Source: an uncultured Lachnospiraceae bacterium (GTDB lineage: Bacteria; Bacillota; Clostridia; Lachnospirales; Lachnospiraceae). From it: a stretch of 64,000 nucleotides of DNA. The notes beneath the pieces are model-generated. The model ran no database searches. It was not told the origin of the DNA and saw nothing but the letters and a program-made list of their open reading frames with translations. The translations under genes were made by a program, and so were the position numbers. The stretch covers positions 18,908 to 82,907 of the forward strand of contig CANQDT010000008.1 of NCBI GenBank assembly GCA_947593735.1. Direction: 5' to 3'. Below, piece by piece: positions 33,158 through 42,009 of this stretch (the first letter of the stretch is position 1; each line of letters begins with the position of its first letter).

Positions 33158-36100
33158 ATGCGCAGAAGAGATATTTTGGAAAAATGCCTGGCGGCAGCGG
33201 TTTCGGTCTGCCTGACGGCGGCAGCGGTCCCGGTCGGAATGACGGCAGCGCCTGTAAAAGCGGCGGAAGCGGATATGACCGTTGTCCTGCAGCCTGCGGA
33301 TCAGTCCCCGTTCCACGACGGCACGTTTGAAGGCTGGGGAACCAGCCTGTGCTGGTGGGCTTCGAGGATCGGAAATAACGAGGCTCTGACGGATAAGGCA
33401 ACAAAAGCATTTTTCGACAAAGAGGACGGCCTTGGGATGACGATCGGACGGTATAATGTAGGCGGCGGGGACGATCCGACCCACAATCATATTACCCGTT
33501 CGGATTCCAAAATCCCGGGCTATCTGGTGCTCGATGATTCGGGAGACCGGGTTTATGACTGGACTGCCGACGAGAGCCAGAGAAATGTCCTTATGAAAGC
33601 GAAGGAGTATGTAGAGCAGGGCGGCGATGAAATGATTGTCGAAGGATTTTCCAATTCCCCGCCCTATATGATGACGAACAGCGGCTGTTCTTCGGGAGCG
33701 GTGAACGCCAACCAGAATAACCTGAAAGAGGATGAGTATGAGAATTTCGCGGACTACATCGCGACGGTGACAAAACATTTTCAGGATGAATGGGGCGTCA
33801 CGTTCCAGAGCTATTCCCCGATGAACGAGCCGAATACCGGCTATTGGGGAGCGAACAGCGCGAAGCAGGAAGGCTGCCACTATAATCCGGGACAGTCCCA
33901 GTCCAAAATGCTGGTAGCGCTGGATCAGGCGATGAAAGCAAAGGGACTGGACGACGTGATGATCGTCGGAACGGATGAGACGAGCATCAATACGCAGATC
34001 AACAGCCTGGAGCAGCTGACTGAGGAAGCCCGCGCGGTTCTGGACAGGGTGGACACCCATACATACAGCGGCGACAGGCGGGCAGAGCTGAAAGACGCCG
34101 CGGCAGCAGCCGGAAAAGGATTGTGGATGTCAGAGGTCGACGGCGCGAATACCGCCGGCAGGAACGCGGGGGAAATGAGCGGGGCGTTATGGCTTGCCCA
34201 GCGCATGATAGATGATGTGAACGGGCTCCGGTCCTCCGCATGGGTACTGTGGAACCCGATCGATGTGCATCAGGATACGGAATTTCGGGATCCGAACGGC
34301 GACGCGACGGAAGCCCATTCTCTGGAGAATTTTAATTTTTCCAACGGCTACTGGGGCTTTGGCGTTGCGGACCATCAGAACAATACGCTGACCCTTGGAA
34401 AGAAATATTACGCGTTCGGTCAGTTTTCCAGATTTATCCGTCCGGGATATAAGATCATCGGATCCGGCAATTCGACCCTGGCGGCGTTTGATCCGGAGAC
34501 CGGAAAGATCGTCGTGGTAGCGGTCAATACGTCGGACAGCGACAAGACGTGCAGCATCGATTTTTCTGATTTTGTCACGCCAGGGACGACGGCGAAGGTG
34601 ACAAGGACGAGCGGCTCCATGGAAAATGGAGAAAACTGGGCAGAGCTGACGCCGGAACCGATCGAGAACAAGGTACTTTCTACCGTATTGAAAGGAAACT
34701 CGGTCACTACTTATGAGATCGAGCCGGAGCAGACGTCCGACGCAGTGTATTTTTCCGTTACATCGGAGCAGCCGATGGTACTGGCAGGCGAATCCCTGCA
34801 GATGTCCGTCGCGACCGACAAAGCGGATGTGGAAGTGAACTGGTCGGTAACGGAAGAAGACGGCAGCGAGACAGAGAAAGCGACCATCGACGCGTCCGGT
34901 ATGCTGGAAGCGGCGCAGGAAGGAGTCGTCCGGGTAACGGCTGCCGCGAAGGACGGGACGATGCAGGCGAGTAAGACGATCCGTATCGTGGCAAATACGA
35001 TTGTCGATATGACGTCTTATATCAATGATGGAAAAGTGGTTCTGATCGATTCGACGCCGAACCGTGATAAGACAACGACGGTCGGTCAGGCGCTGGCGCT
35101 GTTTGACGGCGACGAGACAAATACGTCGGATTTCCGTACCTCCGACGCCGGAAAGGGCGCCTATATCGCATTTGATTTCGGAAAACGCGGGAACATCGCG
35201 TTATCAAGAGTGCGGATCCTGGCACGCTGGGATCAGATCGACCGGATCGGCGGCGCGGTGATCCAGGGTTCCCAGGACGGGGACGCGTGGACGGATCTGA
35301 CCGGCGTGGCGGAAAAAGTCGGCACCTGGCAGGAATTGCCGGTGAAGGATATCGGCGCGTACCGGTATATCCGGTTATATAACAGCGCGAACTGGTACGG
35401 CAACGCGGCAGAGCTGGAATTATACGGAGCGGTTCAGGCGAATGAATACCACGCGATCACGCTCGATGAAAGCATGGTAACCGGAAGCGAGCCATGGAAC
35501 AATAATTCCGCCAACGCGGCGTCGAAGACGGTCGACGGCGATTACGCGACCTTCTTTGACGGACTGGAAGAAGGATACGCGACGATCGACCTGAAAAAGA
35601 ATTATACGATCGAAGCGATCGGATATGTCCCGCGGTCCGGATACGAGTATCGGATGAGGGATGGCATATTCTACGGTTCGCAGGATGGTTCGGACTGGAC
35701 CCAGCTGTATCAGGTTCCGGAAACGCCGGCTTATGCGAAAAATATGGTTGACGCGGAAGATTTCACAGACGGGGCGGACGGCCAGGGAGTGTACCGTTAT
35801 ATCAAATATCAGGTGCCTTCCGGAACCCAGAATTATAATAACAACCGAAATGAAAGCTACCTCTGCAATATTGCCGAGATCGAGCTTTACGGCACCGAAT
35901 ATGTGGAAACCCCGTTCGACAGCTATGTAGACATGGCTGCGCTGATCGAAAGCGGCGAGGTCGCCTTGATCGATTCCACCAGCGGGAGGGCGCAGTCGGA
36001 AACGCTCAAACAGACCGGATATCTGTTTGACGGCGATAAGGCGACCAATTCGGATTACCGAAATGGAACAAGCGACGGGACCGGTTCTTATATCATATTC

Positions 36101-39100
36101 GATTTTGGAACAGAAAATCCGATCAGTCTTGAAAAGGCGAAGTTCCTGTGCAGACAGGACCGGTACGCGTCCCGAAGCAGGGGGACGGTGCTCCAGGGAG
36201 CGAACAGGCTGGATGGCGCGTGGACGGATCTGACGGATCCGACGACGCAGAACAGCGCCCTGGAGATCCCGGACGGAACGTATCTGGATACGTTTTTGGA
36301 AGAAATAACCGCAAAAGATACGTCCGAATACCGGTATATCCGGATGTATAACAGCGGACAATGGTATGGAAATATGGCGGAGCTGCGGATTTATCGAAAC
36401 AGACCGCAGCCCAATACGGTTCCAAGGATAACCGGGGCTGCCGTCACAAATGGAAAATTGCTTCATACGGCGCTGGACGCGGTTGAGAAGACCGTGACGC
36501 TGTATGTTCATAAGAGCGCCGATCTCAGCAATCTGAATGTGGAACTGACCTTCAACGCGGCGTCTGCCGTCTCCGAACCGGAAAACGGTTCGGCGGTCGA
36601 TCTGACCCAGCCGGTGGAATATACGCTGACGAGGGGGCAGAAGACGGCGAAATGGACCGTACAGGCGGTTTCGTGCAATAACTCCATTTTTGACGATCTG
36701 TACGCGGATCCGGATATTGCCTACCTGAACGGAAAGTATTACATTTATCCGACGACGGACGGCTTCAGCGGATGGAGTGGCACGCAGTTCCACGCGTTTT
36801 CGTCGGAAGACCTGGTCAACTGGGAAGATCATGGCGTGATCCTGGATGTGGCGGCAAAGGGACAGGAAAATTCCGTTCCGTGGTCGACCGGGAGCGCATG
36901 GGCTCCCTGCATCGCGGAGAAGGACGGACGGTATTATTTCTACTTCTGCGCGAAAGATAATTCCGGCGCGTCAAAGATCGGCGTGGCGACGGCAAACGAT
37001 CCGGCAGGACCGTTCACTGCGCAGCAGGAACCGCTCCTTACCATGGATATCGTAAGGGCGGCGGGCATCACAACGATGAGCCAGACCATCGATCCGTCCG
37101 TATTTACGGATGAGGATGGAACGTCCTATCTGCTGTTTGGAAATGGGGCGGCTCCGGCAGTCGTGGAGCTGAACGAGGATATGATCAGCTTTAAGGAAGG
37201 CACAATGAAAGCGTATACGGGCGCGACGCAGTTCCGGGAAGCGATCACCGTGCTCAAGAGAGACGGGAAGTATCATTTTACCTGGTCCTGCAACGATACC
37301 GGAAGCGAGGACTACAGCGTCAATTACGGGACGTCTGACAGTATTTACGGACCGATCACGTTCCAGCGCACGATCCTTGCCAAAAACCCGGATATGGGAA
37401 TCAAAGGACCCGGGCATCACTCCATTGTGAAGGTGCCGGGACATGACCAGTATATCATCGCATATGCCCGCCATAAAATGCCGGGCGACGACGTGCCTGC
37501 CAGCCAGAAGGGCTATAACCGTGAAGTATGTCTGGATATGCTGGAGTTCGGCAGCGACGGCCTCATGAAGCCGGTTACGCCGACGCTCGAGGGGATTACC
37601 CTGGACAGCATCAAGGAAGGATTTGTCCCGCTCAGCCGGGAAGGTTGGAGCGCAAGCGCGAACTCCAGCCACAGCGGATACGGACCGGAGAGGGTACTGG
37701 ACGACAACCAGGGAACGCATTGGCATTCCAGCTGGGACGCGGCAGAGATGTCACGGTTCGACCGGGAGACGAATCCGTATTATATTCAGATCGACCAGAA
37801 GGACGCGAAGACGTTTTCCCGGTTCAGCTATCTGCCGAGGGCGATCGGAAGCAGCGAGGGAGACCGGAACGGCGTCGTGACGAAATATGAGCTTCTCGGC
37901 TCCAATGACGAGTCTGACTGGACGAAGTTCGCGGAAGGGACCTGGCCGTACGATTACAGCGTCCGCGATCACAGCGTGAGGACCGCGACATTTGATCCGG
38001 TGACATGGCGATATGTCCGTCTTGTTGTCAGGGACAACGCGTACCGCCAGGATCAGGAAGAAGGTTATTATGCAAGCGCGGGCGAGATCAATCTGGAAAC
38101 GTATGTCGGCGACGAGGCGGCGTTCCCGCTCAGTGTGGAAAAAGAGAAGCTTCAGGAGCTGATCGCGCAGCTTGAGGAGTTGGAAAGCAGCGATCTGAAG
38201 ACGCAGCTGACCGACAGCGCGAATGCGATGCTGACCAATCCGTATGTTGTCGCGGAAGATATCGCGCTGTTCCGGGAAAACGCGATGGCGGTGATCGATC
38301 TTCAAAATTGGATCGACGCAGGGATCAACGCGAATTATTTCAACCGCCTGATGCAGATCCTGAAAGACAGCGATTATTCCGCCGGCAATGTCAGCAGGGT
38401 GAGCGGCCTGATGAAAGGCTTCTATACCAAAGGGAAAGACATTGACAAAAATCTTGTGATCGACTTTGCGGAAGAGTACGATATGAGCGAAGAAGACAGC
38501 GAGAAGACGCTGATCGACCGGCTTACGGAAGCGGTCGCCAATGCGAAGGAATACATTAGCGCGAATCCTCAGAAACCGTGTACCATGCTCAGGGAGCTTG
38601 TCTCATATGTGGACGACACCTACCAGAATGACGGCGGATTCACCTATCCGAACGGCTTGGATCCGGACAGCTGCGAGTATGTAGTAAACAACATCAATTA
38701 TGCTCTGCGCAACCTGAAAGAGATCGATGCGGGGAAATTGACGACGGCGATGGATCAGGTGAAATCCGGTCAGCCGTGGCTGGATACGGAGGGATCCAAA
38801 ATCTCCGCGCACGGCGGACAGATCCTTCATGTGGGTGATACCTATTACTGGTACGGAGAGGATAATAAAATCAGCTACGCGACGCGGACCGGCGTGAGCT
38901 GCTATTCCTCCAAAGACCTGAAAAACTGGAAGTACGAGGGGCTTGCGTTCCAGGCGTTTGATACGGAGCAGAACGCGAAGTTCGCGGAAGAATTTATCAC
39001 GGATACGATCACGGGGACGCAGGGTCGGATCGAGCGTCCGAAAGTGATCTATAATGAAAAGACAGGCAAATATGTGATGTGGATGCATCTGGAAAAGAAC

Positions 39101-40207
39101 GGCGGATATGGATTATCCCTTGCCGGCGTGGCGATCTCGGACAATCCGACGCATGGATTCCGCTGGCTCCATTATGGATATCCGGTTTATGACCGCTCGG
39201 TATCGTACCAGAGCAATCAGAGACAGACCTACCGCGATATGAACCTGTTTGTGGACGACGACGGAACCGCCTATACCGTATACGCGTCTGAGGAAAACAG
39301 GACGATGTACGTTGTCCGGCTGAATGATGATTATACATGGATCGATACGTCCGGCATGACGACCTACAGCCCGGACGACGATATTCCTTATAATGCCGAC
39401 GGTTCGGACGACATTGAGGACGGCACGGTGGTTCATGAAGGATTGTCCTATGTGGATACGACGATCCGCGCGGTAGGAAGCTATAATTATAAGCTTCCGT
39501 CGTTTACCGGAGAGCAGATGAAATATAATGTCACGGAGCTGCAGCATGAAGACGGACGCTGGTCCAGGGCTCTGTACAACGGCCCGTCCGGAAACGATAA
39601 TATGCGCGAGGCGCCCGCGCCGATCAAGATCGGGGACACGTATGTGCTTGTAACGTCCGGAGCGACCGGATGGAGCGCGAACCGTGTGCGCGCCGACGCG
39701 GCGCCGGATATTCTCGGTCCGTATACGAAGCAGAGCAACAACATGATGTCGGGCGACGGGGACTTTAACCCGTACAGCCAGACGACATGCAACAGCAATA
39801 CGGCGTTTGATTCGCAGAGTACCTGTGTGCTTCCGCTTCCGGACGGCAGGTATATGTATATGGGAGACCGTTGGAAAGACGCGGACTATGGCGACAGCCT
39901 GGGAGGAACCGGTTCTCTTGTGAAACGCTCGACCTATGTATGGCTGCCGATCCAGGTTTCCGAGGAAGGGATCCTCACCGTTACCTGGGAGGACGCATGG
40001 GAAATCAAATCAGACGTGACCTACGAGAAAGGCGATGTGAATCAGGATGGAGAACTGACGGCAAAGGACGCCCAGGCGGCGCTGAAAGCGGTCAACGGAT
40101 CGATCGTGCTGACGGAAGCGCAGAAACAGCTCGCGGATATGAATGGCGACGAGCAGGTGACGCTTTCCGACGTGCTGGATATTTTAAAGAAAGCGCTGAG
40201 GAGTTAA
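33158..40207 (+). CDS. Secreted GH30-GH43-GH43 arabinogalactan hydrolase with dockerin
   Basis: 2,349 residues, 24 bases after the giant GH43 gene with AGGAGG, so co-transcribed. Signal peptide 1-35. GH30 module (40-520) of the endo-beta-1,6-galactanase type, acid/base Glu near 224 in SPMNEPNTGYW and nucleophile Glu near 326 in WMSEVDG. Then Big_2-like Ig (528-608), three discoidin modules (612-757, 763-914, 921-1081), a strand-rich linker (1086-1174), GH43 (1178-1478, YADPDIAYLNGKYYIYPT), discoidin (1488-1650), a helical FIVAR-like stretch (1656-1868), a GH43 of the exo-beta-1,3-galactanase type (1870-2284) and a C-terminal type I dockerin (2291-2349). Three catalytic modules in one chain match the linkages of type II arabinogalactan. 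Confidence 0.85.
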   Translation: MRRRDILEKCLAAAVSVCLTAAAVPVGMTAAPVKAAEADMTVVLQPADQSPFHDGTFEGWGTSLCWWASRIGNNEALTDKATKAFFDKEDGLGMTIGRYNVGGGDDPTHNHITRSDSKIPGYLVLDDSGDRVYDWTADESQRNVLMKAKEYVEQGGDEMIVEGFSNSPPYMMTNSGCSSGAVNANQNNLKEDEYENFADYIATVTKHFQDEWGVTFQSYSPMNEPNTGYWGANSAKQEGCHYNPGQSQSKMLVALDQAMKAKGLDDVMIVGTDETSINTQINSLEQLTEEARAVLDRVDTHTYSGDRRAELKDAAAAAGKGLWMSEVDGANTAGRNAGEMSGALWLAQRMIDDVNGLRSSAWVLWNPIDVHQDTEFRDPNGDATEAHSLENFNFSNGYWGFGVADHQNNTLTLGKKYYAFGQFSRFIRPGYKIIGSGNSTLAAFDPETGKIVVVAVNTSDSDKTCSIDFSDFVTPGTTAKVTRTSGSMENGENWAELTPEPIENKVLSTVLKGNSVTTYEIEPEQTSDAVYFSVTSEQPMVLAGESLQMSVATDKADVEVNWSVTEEDGSETEKATIDASGMLEAAQEGVVRVTAAAKDGTMQASKTIRIVANTIVDMTSYINDGKVVLIDSTPNRDKTTTVGQALALFDGDETNTSDFRTSDAGKGAYIAFDFGKRGNIALSRVRILARWDQIDRIGGAVIQGSQDGDAWTDLTGVAEKVGTWQELPVKDIGAYRYIRLYNSANWYGNAAELELYGAVQANEYHAITLDESMVTGSEPWNNNSANAASKTVDGDYATFFDGLEEGYATIDLKKNYTIEAIGYVPRSGYEYRMRDGIFYGSQDGSDWTQLYQVPETPAYAKNMVDAEDFTDGADGQGVYRYIKYQVPSGTQNYNNNRNESYLCNIAEIELYGTEYVETPFDSYVDMAALIESGEVALIDSTSGRAQSETLKQTGYLFDGDKATNSDYRNGTSDGTGSYIIFDFGTENPISLEKAKFLCRQDRYASRSRGTVLQGANRLDGAWTDLTDPTTQNSALEIPDGTYLDTFLEEITAKDTSEYRYIRMYNSGQWYGNMAELRIYRNRPQPNTVPRITGAAVTNGKLLHTALDAVEKTVTLYVHKSADLSNLNVELTFNAASAVSEPENGSAVDLTQPVEYTLTRGQKTAKWTVQAVSCNNSIFDDLYADPDIAYLNGKYYIYPTTDGFSGWSGTQFHAFSSEDLVNWEDHGVILDVAAKGQENSVPWSTGSAWAPCIAEKDGRYYFYFCAKDNSGASKIGVATANDPAGPFTAQQEPLLTMDIVRAAGITTMSQTIDPSVFTDEDGTSYLLFGNGAAPAVVELNEDMISFKEGTMKAYTGATQFREAITVLKRDGKYHFTWSCNDTGSEDYSVNYGTSDSIYGPITFQRTILAKNPDMGIKGPGHHSIVKVPGHDQYIIAYARHKMPGDDVPASQKGYNREVCLDMLEFGSDGLMKPVTPTLEGITLDSIKEGFVPLSREGWSASANSSHSGYGPERVLDDNQGTHWHSSWDAAEMSRFDRETNPYYIQIDQKDAKTFSRFSYLPRAIGSSEGDRNGVVTKYELLGSNDESDWTKFAEGTWPYDYSVRDHSVRTATFDPVTWRYVRLVVRDNAYRQDQEEGYYASAGEINLETYVGDEAAFPLSVEKEKLQELIAQLEELESSDLKTQLTDSANAMLTNPYVVAEDIALFRENAMAVIDLQNWIDAGINANYFNRLMQILKDSDYSAGNVSRVSGLMKGFYTKGKDIDKNLVIDFAEEYDMSEEDSEKTLIDRLTEAVANAKEYISANPQKPCTMLRELVSYVDDTYQNDGGFTYPNGLDPDSCEYVVNNINYALRNLKEIDAGKLTTAMDQVKSGQPWLDTEGSKISAHGGQILHVGDTYYWYGEDNKISYATRTGVSCYSSKDLKNWKYEGLAFQAFDTEQNAKFAEEFITDTITGTQGRIERPKVIYNEKTGKYVMWMHLEKNGGYGLSLAGVAISDNPTHGFRWLHYGYPVYDRSVSYQSNQRQTYRDMNLFVDDDGTAYTVYASEENRTMYVVRLNDDYTWIDTSGMTTYSPDDDIPYNADGSDDIEDGTVVHEGLSYVDTTIRAVGSYNYKLPSFTGEQMKYNVTELQHEDGRWSRALYNGPSGNDNMREAPAPIKIGDTYVLVTSGATGWSANRVRADAAPDILGPYTKQSNNMMSGDGDFNPYSQTTCNSNTAFDSQSTCVLPLPDGRYMYMGDRWKDADYGDSLGGTGSLVKRSTYVWLPIQVSEEGILTVTWEDAWEIKSDVTYEKGDVNQDGELTAKDAQAALKAVNGSIVLTEAQKQLADMNGDEQVTLSDVLDILKKALRS

Positions 40208-40265
40208 ACCCTCCTGGCGGACTGGAAAAAATCCGGCAAAAGAGAATAAGGCAGTATGAGAACGG

Positions 40266-40303
40266 GACGGCGCGGCTTCCATGGAATATGGAGCCGCGCC
40301 GTC
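40266..40303 (+). terminator. 12-bp GC-rich hairpin after the GH30/GH43 gene
   Basis: Arms 40266-40277 and 40292-40303 are perfectly complementary with a 14-base loop. No T-run follows, so it may be a pause or RNA-protecting structure rather than a true intrinsic terminator. Confidence 0.5.
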
Positions 40304-40338
40304 TGCCGGTATAACGGGCATATCGTCGGCAGGAACCT

Positions 40339-40367
40339 TTGACTTTTCTTCCATCGCCCCTTATAAT
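40339..40367 (+). promoter_or_regulatory. Near-consensus SigA-type promoter
   Basis: TTGACT at 40339-40344, 17-base spacer, TATAAT at 40362-40367. The next gene, spoIIID, starts 177 bases downstream. In Bacillus spoIIID is read by SigE, so this promoter may serve a leader or a small RNA. Confidence 0.55.
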
Positions 40368-40543
40368 GAAAAGAAAAGCAGCCCGGGACGACCTCCCCAT
40401 ACCGATTGCTCCGCAGGATACCGCTTGAGCGGCAAGATGGATCATTCGTTCCTGGCGGTAGGAAATCTTAACCATAAATATATTGTAGTAGCCGGGAATG
40501 CTCTTGCATAATCTGTAAAAACGGGTTATGTAGGGGTATTTTC

Positions 40544-40804
40544 TTGAAAGATTATATTGTGGAACGGGCGACCGGGCTTGCCGATTATATCATTGCGCAC
40601 AACGCGACGGTCCGGCAGACCGCCAGAGAATTTGGGATCAGCAAAAGCACGGTACATAAGGACGTCACGGACCGCCTGCTCAAGATCAATCCTTCCCTGG
40701 CGATGCAGGCGCGGAAGGTGCTGAATATCAACAAGTCGGAGCGGCATATCCGGGGAGGTCTTGCGACCCGGGAAAAATACCGGCGCATGTCCGCTGAACT
40801 GTAA
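40544..40804 (+). CDS. spoIIID: Sporulation transcription factor SpoIIID
   Basis: 86 residues from TTG 40544. It follows SpoIIID closely: an N-terminal helix (KDYIVERATGLADYII), the helix-turn-helix TVRQTAREFGISKSTVHKDV, and the basic NKSERHIRGGLATREKYRR end. SpoIIID acts in the mother cell during sporulation, turning genes on and off after SigE. The length is normal. No clear AGGAGG lies before the start; TAGGGGT at 40531-40537 is the best candidate. Confidence 0.93.
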   Translation: MKDYIVERATGLADYIIAHNATVRQTAREFGISKSTVHKDVTDRLLKINPSLAMQARKVLNINKSERHIRGGLATREKYRRMSAEL

Positions 40805-40867
40805 GCGGGGTACTGCCCGCGTGCCGCGGCGGCGAAGGACAATCTATGATTGCGAAGGAGAAAGCAT

Positions 40868-41878
40868 ATGGGAGAAAAGGAAAGAAGCTATTTGTTTGAC
40901 AATTACAGGGCGCTGCTGATCTATTTTGTCGTGCTTGGCCATACGCTGTCTTACGCGAATAAGTCGTCTGCGATTTATCCGGCGATTTATTATTTTATTT
41001 ATTTCTTCCATATGCCGGCTTTCCTGTTTGTTTCGGGCTATTTTTCCAAAAACGTGGACAAATGCAGGGAAAAAGCGGTGCGGACCCTGTTTGTGCCGTA
41101 TCTGGTCCTGAATGTGCTCTGCTATATTCAGGGATATTGCGTATATGTGGGGAACGGGCGTTCCTATCCGGCGTTCCAGGTATTCCAGCCGATTCGGGGC
41201 TGCTGGTTCCTGTTGTGCCTGTTCGTTTATAAAATGTTTTTGAAAGATCTGATCCGGATCCGGCATATTCTGCCCGTTTCGTTTGCTGTCGGTCTCCTGG
41301 TCGGATGGTCGCAGGAATTTGCCGGCTATTTTTCCCTGTCCCGGCTGTTTGTGTTCGCGTTTTATTTTCTCCTGGGATATTATATAAACGAAGACCATAT
41401 CGCGCGTATCCGGAAGATACCAAAGTGGGCTGCCGCGGCTGTCCTGGCTGCCGGAGCCTGGTTTGCGTGGTACGTGACGTCGCACAAGCTCATGTATATC
41501 GAATGTATCCTGTTCCGGAACCCTTACCGGCAGGGGCATCAGATCCAGGAAATGGGGATCCGGGCGCTGCTGTATGGGATCGCGCTGCTTCTTTCCGCGG
41601 CATGGATCGTGTTGACGTCGGAGAAGAAGACCTGGTATTCGCATATCGGGCAGAACTCGGTTACGGTTTATGTGATCCATTTGTTTATTACCCGGTGGCT
41701 CAAGGATCAGGCGTGGGTACAGGCGGTCAGCGGCAATCCGTACCGGTACGGGCTGTACCTGATCGTTTCGACAACGGCGATGACGCTGATTTTGTCGCTG
41801 CCTGCCGTCAGGAAAGCGTATGATTTTATTTTGGTACAAATTGACAAGAAACTATTTGTCAGAGAAGACAAAATATGA
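40868..41878 (+). CDS. Membrane acyltransferase (acyltransferase 3 / OafA-like)
   Basis: 336 residues from ATG 40868, just after AAGGAGAA; a TTG six codons upstream is not needed. About ten hydrophobic helices. The N-terminal FDNYRALLIYFVVLGHTL and the second-helix FHMPAFLFVSGYF are hallmarks of family 3 acyltransferases, with the conserved His in the first helix. The family moves acyl groups from inside to outside onto sugars. The substrate cannot be told; no polysaccharide cluster is adjacent. Confidence 0.85.
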   Translation: MGEKERSYLFDNYRALLIYFVVLGHTLSYANKSSAIYPAIYYFIYFFHMPAFLFVSGYFSKNVDKCREKAVRTLFVPYLVLNVLCYIQGYCVYVGNGRSYPAFQVFQPIRGCWFLLCLFVYKMFLKDLIRIRHILPVSFAVGLLVGWSQEFAGYFSLSRLFVFAFYFLLGYYINEDHIARIRKIPKWAAAAVLAAGAWFAWYVTSHKLMYIECILFRNPYRQGHQIQEMGIRALLYGIALLLSAAWIVLTSEKKTWYSHIGQNSVTVYVIHLFITRWLKDQAWVQAVSGNPYRYGLYLIVSTTAMTLILSLPAVRKAYDFILVQIDKKLFVREDKI

Positions 41879-42009
41879 TATAATTTACCATATAATCAGA
41901 CACGCGGGATGTAAGTTCCGTATCGTGCGACAGTTTGCCGCGCGGAAAGGCAGGAGAAGGACTTTCGGAACAGCGTGCCTGAATAAAAAATGGAAAGGGG
42001 ATTTTATGT

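Larger units (their letters stand above)
40208..40543. other. Intergenic region with strong hairpin and near-consensus promoter
   Basis: 336 bases with no convincing gene. It holds the GC-rich hairpin at 40266-40303, the promoter at 40339-40367 and a CCGCT/AGCGG hairpin near 40424. About 170 bases separate the promoter from the spoIIID start. Confidence 0.5.

Noticed and set aside
35420..36832. 470-codon open frame on the minus strand inside the GH30/GH43 gene
   Set aside because: The plus-strand gene is continuous with recognisable modules; the reverse frame is basic and repeat-like, as expected for a shadow.
40266..40303. Intrinsic terminator with T-run after the GH30/GH43 gene
   Set aside because: The hairpin is strong but not followed by T's, so it is only listed as a hairpin with moderate confidence.
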